A stretch of 22,930 nt of DNA from Chloroflexota bacterium (lineage in GTDB: Bacteria; Chloroflexota; Dehalococcoidia; UBA1151; TMED-70): the NCBI GenBank assembly GCA_002719425.1, contig PBHA01000019.1, forward strand, positions 1-22,930, in the 5' to 3' direction. Every line of letters starts with the position of its first letter. Within the stretch, counting starts at the first letter, position 1. The notes beneath the pieces are model-generated. The model had not been told where the DNA came from. It was given only the letters and a program-made list of their open reading frames with translations, and ran no database searches. Positions 16,509 to 22,760 of this stretch are shown in pieces. The translations under genes were made by a program, and so were the position numbers.

Positions 16509-18146
16509 ATGAAAATGACAGGTAAGGCAGCACTAATGGAATGCCTAAAAGCGGAAGGTATTACTAATGTCTATGGTAATCCAGGCACTAGTGAAGGACC
16601 AATTATGGAAGAAATAGTTAGGCATAAAGAATTAAGATATTTACTAACTTTACAAGAAGGTGTAGCTACTGGAATGGCAGATGGAGACGCAAGGGTAAAT
16701 AATAAAGCATCTTTCTTGAGTCTTCATATTGACTCAGGTCTTCTAAATGGATTTAGTCTTATGAATGATGCATATGTGACAGGAACTCCAATGGTAGTAA
16801 CTTCAGCTACTTACGATAAAAGGAATTTAAGAAATAGAGACTTATTAGAAATGGCAAGACCTTTTACAAAATGGACAGCAGAAGCAGTATTGCCAGATCA
16901 AGTTCCTGCTCTTATGAGAAAAGCATTTATTGAAGCAAACACCCACCCCAAAGGACCTGTTTTTGTAGGATTTACTTCAAACGCATTGGATGGTGCGGCT
17001 GACATGGATATTTATCCTTCAACTTCTCCTACCTATGGTGGATTAGATAATGAAACAATAAAAAACATTGCAAATCAAATAGAAAAATCTTCATATCCAG
17101 TACTGATAGTTGGTGACAGAATTGCAGAAGATTATGCTCTAAAAGAAGCTGTAGATCTTGCAGAAAAAGTAGGAATGATGGTTTTTATCGAAGGATCGAA
17201 TGTTCCTTTCCCTACAAACCATGAACAAATGGTAGGTTTTCATACAATACGAAATGAAAATCAAAGATCATTAATTAATAATTCTGACTTGGTTATTACG
17301 GCAGGAGCTGAGTTGTTTTCAGATTGGTTTTATGAGGGAGATGTACTAATTTCTGATAAAACCGAAATGATTTTTTTGGATTCAAAACCAAACAGTTTAG
17401 GTAATAGGCAACCTTCAAAAATAACAGGAATAGGAAACTTAAAAGTAATCTTAAATCAAATAGTTGAGACTGTAGATTTTTCAAAAATCAGTAATGTTGA
17501 TGAAAGAAAAAGCAGAATTGCAGCTATAAAGAAAGAAAATGACGATGTAGCAAGTAAGGCTGCAGAAGCTAATTGGGATAATAAATTAATGTCTCCTGAG
17601 AGAGCAATGTTCGAATTATCAAAAGCAATACCAAAGGATTCAATAATAGTAAATGATGCGATAAGTCACAAAGCTGCAGTGATGCAATATATAAAATTTG
17701 AGAGCTCTAAAGAAATGTTTTCTGGCAGAGGAGGAGCAATTGGATATGGAGTCGGAGCAACTTTAGGTGCTCAATGTGCTGCACCTGATAAAAATGTGAT
17801 AGGTATTATTGGAGATGGATCTGCTATGATGACTGTTCAGGGCTATTGGACGGCAGCAAATGATAACATTCCTTGCGTTTTTATTATCTTGAATAATCAG
17901 TCATACAGGATCTTAAAAGTAAATATTGATTACTACCGAAAAAAAATAAGAGAAGAGGAAGAGACCTCAGGAGAATATCCCTATATGGACTTCCCTATGG
18001 TTTTAAATCATACTGAGATTGCAAAATCTATGGGTGTCGAAGCTGTTAGAATAACAGATCCAAAAGATATTGAAAATGAAGTTTCAAAAGCTATTAATTC
18101 AAAAAAACCCAGACTAATTGAATTAATGATTGATGGAAACTTGTGA
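16509..18146 (+). CDS. ThDP-dependent decarboxylase/synthase, benzoylformate decarboxylase-like
   Basis: A complete three-domain ThDP enzyme (545 aa from the chosen start), probably acting on a 2-keto acid. The N-terminal GNPGTSEGP (23-31) recalls the GNPGSNE stretch of benzoylformate decarboxylase. The ThDP-activating Glu is E50 (LQEGVATGMADG), and the ThDP/Mg motif runs from GDGSAMM (435) to ILNNQSY (465). The frame is open from a GTG at 16500, but GGTGA sits 5 nt before the ATG at 16509, which I prefer. It is divergent from the dehydratase operon and followed by a second, dissimilar ThDP enzyme after a 46-nt AT-rich gap. The substrate is not determinable; an aromatic or sugar-derived 2-keto acid is possible. 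Confidence 0.87.
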   Translation: MKMTGKAALMECLKAEGITNVYGNPGTSEGPIMEEIVRHKELRYLLTLQEGVATGMADGDARVNNKASFLSLHIDSGLLNGFSLMNDAYVTGTPMVVTSATYDKRNLRNRDLLEMARPFTKWTAEAVLPDQVPALMRKAFIEANTHPKGPVFVGFTSNALDGAADMDIYPSTSPTYGGLDNETIKNIANQIEKSSYPVLIVGDRIAEDYALKEAVDLAEKVGMMVFIEGSNVPFPTNHEQMVGFHTIRNENQRSLINNSDLVITAGAELFSDWFYEGDVLISDKTEMIFLDSKPNSLGNRQPSKITGIGNLKVILNQIVETVDFSKISNVDERKSRIAAIKKENDDVASKAAEANWDNKLMSPERAMFELSKAIPKDSIIVNDAISHKAAVMQYIKFESSKEMFSGRGGAIGYGVGATLGAQCAAPDKNVIGIIGDGSAMMTVQGYWTAANDNIPCVFIILNNQSYRILKVNIDYYRKKIREEEETSGEYPYMDFPMVLNHTEIAKSMGVEAVRITDPKDIENEVSKAINSKKPRLIELMIDGNL

Positions 18147-18192
18147 TGATGATAAAAATAAAAATAGAAAATAAAATTGGAGTAATAATAAA

Positions 18193-19845
18193 ATGAATGG
18201 ATTTGAGTTAATAGCAAAAACACTTAAAGCTGAAGGTGTTGAATGGATAGCATGTTATCCAAGCAATCCTCTAATAGAAGCTGCAGCAAAAGAAGATATT
18301 AGAATAGTTGCATTTAGGCATGAAAGAGGAGCACTAATGGCTGCCGATGGATATTCCAGAACTAATGATAGAAAAAAATTTGGAGTATTTGTAATGCAAG
18401 ATGCTGCTGGTGCTGAAAACTCTATGGGAGCCTTAAGCCAAGCATATGCTGATAATATTCCTGTCCTTGTAATGCCTGCAGGATACCCTATAAGTAGTAT
18501 TCAAACAAAACCTAATTTCTGGGCTAGTAAGATGTACGAGCCAATGTCAAAATATGCAGAGTCCATATTAAGAGTTGAAGATATTCCTACTATTATGAGA
18601 AGAGCTTTTCATCACTTAAGAAATGGAAAACCTGGTCCAGTTGTTGTAGAGATGACTAAAGATGTATGTGGCAATGAAGTTCCTGAAGGAATTATAAACT
18701 CATATCACTCTCCAAAAAGATACACATATAGACCTTCTTTAGAAGCTATTCAGGATGCCGCAAACTTAATCCATGATTCTAAAAACTTAATGATTTGGGC
18801 AGGTCAGGGAGTGTTAATGGCTGAGGCTACTAATGAATTACAAGAACTTGCTGAACTTCTTTCAGTTCCTGTATACACAAGTATGCCAGGAAAATCTGCA
18901 TTTGATGAAAGACATGATCTCTCTTTAGGTGCTGGATCTCAAACTACCACACTTGCAGCAAAAGAATTTTTACAAAGTTCGGATACTATCCTTGCTTTGG
19001 GAACTAGCTTGACTGCAACTCCTTATGCTCAGGACATACCACCAGGGAAGAGAATTATTCAAAATGTAGATAATCCAGATGACATAAATAAGGATCAACC
19101 CGTTGAAATACCACTAATTGGAGATACAAAAGAAACTATAAATTTACTTATTGAAGATCTAAGAGAACTTTACGGAACATCAAGGATGGATGATTCTAAC
19201 ATTAGAAATGAAATTGCAAAATATAAAAAAGAATTTGAAGAGGAATTTGAGCCATTTTTTAATAGCGATGAAGAACCATTAAGCCCCTATAGAGTGGTAC
19301 AAGAAATAAATAATGTATTAGATCTTGAAAATAGTATTATTACTCATGATGCTGGTGCTCCGAGAGAACAAATGGTCGCTTTTATAAAGGCAACAACACC
19401 GCGCAGCTACATTGGATGGGGTAAAACAACTCATCTTGGATTTGGGCTTCCGTTGATTATTGGAGCTAAAATGGCTCATCCTGATAAATTTTGTATGAAC
19501 GTTATGGGTGATGGTGCTTTTGGAATGTCAGGTATGGATTTTGAAACAGCTACTAGACAAAAAATTGGAATTACAACACTTATTTTTAATAACGGTGTGA
19601 TGGCAACATATCCAGTCGGAGGACCTTCAGACTTCCCTACTGCTAGAGAAAAATCTGGGGTTGGAACTATGACTGGAAACTATGCAGACTTTGCTAGATC
19701 ATTTGGTGCACATGGAATTGAAGTAAACAAATTATCAGAATTAGCTCCAGCACTAGAGACAGCAAAAGGTTTAAATATTTCAGGTAAAACAGTTTTAATT
19801 GACGTAAAAACTACACCTGTTTCTAAAAGAGGCTACAAAGCTTAG
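18193..19845 (+). CDS. ThDP-dependent enzyme, acetolactate synthase large-subunit-like
   Basis: A second full-length ThDP enzyme (550 aa). It has the activating Glu E44 in FRHERGALMAADGY and the ThDP/Mg motif from GDGAFGM (439) to LIFNNG (463-468). The N-terminus FELIAKTLKAEGVEW is typical of IlvB-like proteins, but no IlvN-type regulatory subunit is adjacent, so a catabolic decarboxylase, carboligase or lyase is more likely than branched-chain amino acid synthesis. It differs clearly from its upstream neighbour, so the two are old paralogues and not a recent duplication. A GGAG lies 10 nt before the ATG. An MFS gene follows after 12 nt. Confidence 0.87.
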   Translation: MNGFELIAKTLKAEGVEWIACYPSNPLIEAAAKEDIRIVAFRHERGALMAADGYSRTNDRKKFGVFVMQDAAGAENSMGALSQAYADNIPVLVMPAGYPISSIQTKPNFWASKMYEPMSKYAESILRVEDIPTIMRRAFHHLRNGKPGPVVVEMTKDVCGNEVPEGIINSYHSPKRYTYRPSLEAIQDAANLIHDSKNLMIWAGQGVLMAEATNELQELAELLSVPVYTSMPGKSAFDERHDLSLGAGSQTTTLAAKEFLQSSDTILALGTSLTATPYAQDIPPGKRIIQNVDNPDDINKDQPVEIPLIGDTKETINLLIEDLRELYGTSRMDDSNIRNEIAKYKKEFEEEFEPFFNSDEEPLSPYRVVQEINNVLDLENSIITHDAGAPREQMVAFIKATTPRSYIGWGKTTHLGFGLPLIIGAKMAHPDKFCMNVMGDGAFGMSGMDFETATRQKIGITTLIFNNGVMATYPVGGPSDFPTAREKSGVGTMTGNYADFARSFGAHGIEVNKLSELAPALETAKGLNISGKTVLIDVKTTPVSKRGYKA

Positions 19846-19857
19846 AAAAAAATAAAT

Positions 19858-21093
19858 ATGAATCCTTTTTCAGCCTTAGTAATTAAGGACTTTAGAACTT
19901 ATTGGTTTGGTTCATTATTTGCTATGTTTGGTCATAGATTGATAATAGTAGCAGTTTCTCTATTAATATATAGGCTTACAGGTTCTGCTCTAAGTTTAGG
20001 TATTGTTGCTGCAGCAACTGCGATTCCTATTATGTTTTTTAACTTTTTAGGTGGTGTGATTTCTGATAAATATAATGTTAGAAGAATTTTAACTTTATTA
20101 TCTTTATCAACAGCAATAATACTCCTAATCTTAAGTTATCTTGATTATTCGGATAAGGTTGAACCTTTTCACATATATATATGCTCAATTTTATTAGGGA
20201 TTTTATTAGGTATTGATTTTCCTGCAAGAAACTCTTATTTCCCAAAAATAATTCCTGAAAAATATCTTAGATCGGGAGTGTCTCTAAATGGTGCAACTAT
20301 GGCTGGTTCAAGTGTAGTTGTTCCAACGATTGGTGGATTTCTAATTTCTTATTACGGATCTTTTATTGGAATTTTTCTATCTGCTGTTGGATATTTAGTA
20401 ATGTGTTGTTGTACATTCTTTCTTCCCGATGCTAAAAGTAATCAAGAAAATTCAAATAACATAAAATTCTTTTTTGAAGGATTTAGCTTTATATTAAAGA
20501 ATGAAATTTTCTTTATAATGATACTTCTTACCTATCTTACTAATTTCTTTATTTTTGGATATATACAAGCCCTCCCAGCATTTATAGATCTATTTGACGG
20601 AACTCCAAGAGAATTAGGTCTTATGTTTTCTTCTGCAGGATTAGGAGCATTATCAGGATTATTAACAGCTGGAAAGGTTAATATAAAAACAAACCTTGGG
20701 AAAAAAATATTATTTTCTGCTTCATTTTTTAGTTTTTTTATAATTTTAGTTTCTTTAGTTGGAGTAGGATTTATTCCAGAAAAAGTTCCAGGAACAGAAA
20801 TATTATTAATTTTTCCATTAGCAATTATTGGACATTTTGCCAACGGATTTTATATGCTTTCTACTTATGCTGTTATTCAAAGCCTAGTTCCAGAGCATAT
20901 AAGAGGAAGAGTTATGGGAATATTAGCTATTCATATAAGCTTAGGTGTATTAGGTGGTTTATGGGTAGGAGGAGTAGGAGAATTTATAAATATAAGAGTT
21001 GGTGTAGGCCTGGGACCTATAATTTGTATAGCATTTATTATTTATGTCTTAATATTTAAGAAATCTGTCAGAAATCTTCAGAATATAGATTAA
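19858..21093 (+). CDS. MFS transporter, EntS/MFS_3-like
   Basis: A 411-aa membrane protein with about 12 hydrophobic segments and the first-half loop motif GGVISDKYNVRR at 65-76. The N-terminus (DFRTYWFGSLFAMFG) and the segment LLGIDFPARNSYFPKIIPE resemble MFS_3 exporters of the enterobactin-exporter type. It is therefore more likely an exporter than the uptake carrier of the - strand operon. It follows the second ThDP gene after 12 nt with no clear Shine-Dalgarno. Its end overlaps the convergent nuclease gene by 26 bp. Confidence 0.85.
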   Translation: MNPFSALVIKDFRTYWFGSLFAMFGHRLIIVAVSLLIYRLTGSALSLGIVAAATAIPIMFFNFLGGVISDKYNVRRILTLLSLSTAIILLILSYLDYSDKVEPFHIYICSILLGILLGIDFPARNSYFPKIIPEKYLRSGVSLNGATMAGSSVVVPTIGGFLISYYGSFIGIFLSAVGYLVMCCCTFFLPDAKSNQENSNNIKFFFEGFSFILKNEIFFIMILLTYLTNFFIFGYIQALPAFIDLFDGTPRELGLMFSSAGLGALSGLLTAGKVNIKTNLGKKILFSASFFSFFIILVSLVGVGFIPEKVPGTEILLIFPLAIIGHFANGFYMLSTYAVIQSLVPEHIRGRVMGILAIHISLGVLGGLWVGGVGEFINIRVGVGLGPIICIAFIIYVLIFKKSVRNLQNID

Positions 21094-21745
21094 GATTCTC
21101 ATTATAATTCTCAGCGAATTTACAGAAAGAGCAATTTGGACTAGAGTTTGGAGTGGTTTCAGATTCTAAGCACAGAATAACAGAAGATAATAATTTTTCG
21201 AACTGATCCATCTTAGGAGTTACATTTACAAACTTTTGCTGAGTAGTGAAATTAGACGTTCCATCTTCTGACTTATTAAAACCATCAATAATTTGATAAA
21301 TCAAACCTATTTGAGAAACTTCTCCTAATCCCATACGTTCGAAACAATATTTATAGGCTGCTAGCTGAGTATGATACATCCAGCTCTTATCAGAATCCCC
21401 AGAAGTATTTTTACAATCAAAAATACCGAATGTTCCATCATCAAATTCAATAAGTAAATCAATTTTTCCTGAAATTGTATATTTCCTAGATAACTGCTCA
21501 TCAGTTTCAATAACTGTTTTTAGAGATTTTTGGGATGAGACTATTAATCCTGGAGATAAACTTGGTTCAACCTCTGTTGTCTTTTTATCTATAAACCAAT
21601 CTTCTGACAAAGTTGCCATTTTTCCAACAAGAGGCATTGTCATAGGTCTTCGGTTTTTGTAAACATAATGATTGTAAAAGCATCTTTTACATGAATGCCA
21701 TAAGAATGTTAAGTTAGACGGGCTTAGTGTAATATTACTATTCAT
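21068..21745 (-). CDS. Cas4/RecB-like PD-(D/E)XK nuclease with CxxC pairs
   Basis: A 225-aa protein with a PD-(D/E)XK core: D96 (SGKID), D110-C-K112 (GIFDCKN) and Q127-LAAY-K (HTQLAAYKY), the usual order D...(D/E)xK...QxxxY of RecB/Cas4 nucleases. A CxxC (C19, C22) precedes the core and another (C205, C208) follows it. This bracketing is typical of iron-sulphur clusters in Cas4, AddB and related nucleases, though Cas4 usually has one Cys before and three after. There are no cas genes or CRISPR repeats nearby, so a stand-alone DNA repair, defence or mobile-element role is likelier. No Shine-Dalgarno is seen before the ATG. Confidence 0.75.
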   Translation of the reverse strand: MNSNITLSPSNLTFLWHSCKRCFYNHYVYKNRRPMTMPLVGKMATLSEDWFIDKKTTEVEPSLSPGLIVSSQKSLKTVIETDEQLSRKYTISGKIDLLIEFDDGTFGIFDCKNTSGDSDKSWMYHTQLAAYKYCFERMGLGEVSQIGLIYQIIDGFNKSEDGTSNFTTQQKFVNVTPKMDQFEKLLSSVILCLESETTPNSSPNCSFCKFAENYNENLNLYSEDF

Positions 21746-21789
21746 AATAAATAATGCTAATTATTATTTAAAAGTATGCAATCATAAGC

Positions 21790-21817
21790 TTGGCATTAAT
21801 TGGTAAAATGTTAAAAT
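21790..21817 (+). promoter_or_regulatory. Promoter of the tRNA-Lys gene
   Basis: TTGGCA (21790-21795) and TAAAAT (21812-21817) each match the consensus at 5 of 6 positions and are 16 bp apart. Transcription would start near 21824, about 16 nt before the mature tRNA, a normal 5' leader for RNase P processing. The rest of the 94-bp spacer holds an AT-only inverted repeat and nothing else I can identify. Confidence 0.6.
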
Positions 21818-21839
21818 TAGAAATGCTGATTCTTAATTT

Positions 21840-21915
21840 GCCCCGTTAGCTCAGTTGGTAGAGCAGATCCCTTTTAAGGATAAGGTCATAGGTTCGAGTC
21901 CTATACGGGGTACCA
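21840..21915 (+). tRNA. tRNA-Lys(UUU)
   Basis: Canonical 76-nt cloverleaf with encoded CCA (21913-21915). The acceptor stem pairs 21840-21846 with 21905-21911, the D arm is GCTC...GAGC, the anticodon loop CTTTTAA (21871-21877) gives anticodon TTT, and the T arm is ATAGG-TTCGAGT-CCTAT. Two pairs are weak: G1-U72 is a wobble and G27-A43 is a mismatch, and in both the 3' partner lies in the repeated segment. The gene marks the left end of the 827-bp repeat-flanked unit. Confidence 0.95.
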
Positions 21916-21929
21916 GTATCGACTCGAAA
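21879..21929 (+). repeat. Direct repeat copy 1 (candidate attL, in the tRNA-Lys 3' part)
   Basis: 51-bp repeat starting at tRNA position 40 and running 14 bp past the CCA. It matches 22706-22756 at 50 of 51 positions, the only difference being C21920 against T22747. The first 41 bp are identical. It contains the inverted pair TTCGAGTC (21893-21900) and GACTCGAA (21921-21928). Confidence 0.95.
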
Positions 21930-21933
21930 CTAA

Positions 21934-21962
21934 TTGATAAATCATTTTTATTACTTCATAAT
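21934..21962 (+). promoter_or_regulatory. Promoter of the lipoprotein gene, leaderless type
   Basis: TTGATA (21934-21939) and CATAAT (21957-21962) each match consensus at 5 of 6 positions and are exactly 17 bp apart. Transcription would begin around 21968-21970, at or next to the ATG at 21970. The promoter begins 5 bp inside the unit, just after repeat copy 1. Confidence 0.55.
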
Positions 21963-21969
21963 ACATAGA

Positions 21970-22707
21970 ATGAGGCACTTATTACTTATATTCACAATTT
22001 TGATATTTTCATGTTCTGGGGCCGAGTCTATTCTTGAAAGAGATAATACTCAGTCTGTTTCAGCAACACCGTCAATTGAACCAATAGCTTCAACAAATGA
22101 TGATTTGAAATCACTTGAAGAAAGATTAACTGAATTAGAATCTGCGATTGAAAATAATACTTTAGCTTTAGAAAACCTATCAAAATCTATATCTTCTGCA
22201 AATATAATATCTGACCAAAATAATCCTCCTTTAGTTGAAGAAATAGAAAAGTCTGATGAAGAAGATTATGGTAAATCTCCTAATAATCCTGTAAAAGTCG
22301 GCAAACCATTAGAAGTAGATATGGTGTCAGACTTATTTGAAATCATGGGTGATTCTGAATATATTTCAAAGATTTATTTAGAGAAAGATGCTGAAGTAAT
22401 TTTTGGCCCAGCCGATGGATATCCAAATAATAGCGAGAGTGACGTATTTATCAACAAAACTGAAACTTTTCCATATGCAGTACCAATAAATTTCGAAGAT
22501 GCTCAAACAAATAAACCTATTTCCTTGTCATATAAAGATGAATATGAACTTCCTCTAAAATTTTCACTTTCTAATAATTCAGGATTAGCTGGGAATCACT
22601 TAATTAAAAATCCTCTAATGATTGACTTAATGGTTATTTCCGCCGATGTAGGTGGATTTAAAGGGCAGGTATTTAATTATAAATATTTATTTATAGAAGT
22701 TGACTGA
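21970..22707 (+). CDS. Predicted lipoprotein with coiled coil, unknown function
   Basis: A 245-aa secreted protein. The N-terminus MRHLLLIFTILIFSC is a lipoprotein signal peptide with a lipobox IFS-C15, so the mature protein should be lipid-anchored on the outside of the cytoplasmic membrane. After a Ser/Thr/Asn-rich linker, residues about 43-77 form a likely coiled coil (LKSLEERLTELESAIENN), followed by a disordered acidic stretch and a C-terminal beta-rich domain (about 105-245) of no family I recognise. A TTG at 21934 would add 12 residues but spoil the signal peptide. No Shine-Dalgarno is seen, consistent with a leaderless message. Its TGA overlaps the first two bases of repeat copy 2, so the gene fills the unit exactly. 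Confidence 0.8.
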   Translation: MRHLLLIFTILIFSCSGAESILERDNTQSVSATPSIEPIASTNDDLKSLEERLTELESAIENNTLALENLSKSISSANIISDQNNPPLVEEIEKSDEEDYGKSPNNPVKVGKPLEVDMVSDLFEIMGDSEYISKIYLEKDAEVIFGPADGYPNNSESDVFINKTETFPYAVPINFEDAQTNKPISLSYKDEYELPLKFSLSNNSGLAGNHLIKNPLMIDLMVISADVGGFKGQVFNYKYLFIEVD

Positions 22708-22756
22708 TAAGGTCATAGGTTCGAGTCCTATACGGGGTACCAGTATTGACTCGAAA
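22706..22756 (+). repeat. Direct repeat copy 2 (candidate attR, displaced tRNA-Lys 3' part)
   Basis: Second copy of the 51-bp repeat, offset 827 bp from the first. It preserves the T arm, the 3' acceptor strand and CCA but has no tRNA 5' half, so it is not a tRNA gene. It lies between two convergent stop codons: the lipoprotein TGA overlaps its left end, and the stop of the Mrr-like gene is 4 bp past its right end. Confidence 0.95.
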
Positions 22757-22760
22757 TAAT

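Larger units (their letters stand above)
21879..22756. mobile_element. Putative minimal integrated cassette at tRNA-Lys, no integrase
   Basis: The interval runs from the tRNA 3' part to its displaced copy, a repeat period of 827 bp. It has the form left when a tRNA-targeting element integrates and rebuilds the tRNA 3' end. It carries a single gene, a lipoprotein with its own promoter, and no recombinase, so it would need help in trans. It could instead be the first unit of a tandem island continuing past 22930, or the remnant of a larger deleted element. Confidence 0.5.

Noticed and set aside
16509..19845. Recent tandem duplication of one ThDP gene
   Set aside because: The two proteins share only general ThDP-fold motifs; cofactor and substrate loops differ throughout, so they are distant paralogues.
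20532..20843. 103-aa open frame on the - strand inside the second MFS gene
   Set aside because: Antisense to membrane-helix coding sequence, with low-complexity Asn/Pro/Lys composition and no motif.
21068..21745. Cas4 of a CRISPR adaptation module
   Set aside because: No cas1, cas2 or repeat-spacer array is visible anywhere in the window, and the Cys arrangement is 2+2, not the usual 1+3.
21748..21770. 8-bp inverted repeat TAAATAAT/ATTATTTA upstream of the nuclease gene
   Set aside because: It is made only of A and T in AT-rich spacer DNA, so chance is a sufficient explanation, and it lacks a terminator-like T run after a GC stem.
22706..22756. Second tRNA-Lys gene
   Set aside because: Only nucleotides from position 40 onward are present. 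The bases before it are the end of the lipoprotein gene and cannot form a D arm or a 5' acceptor strand.
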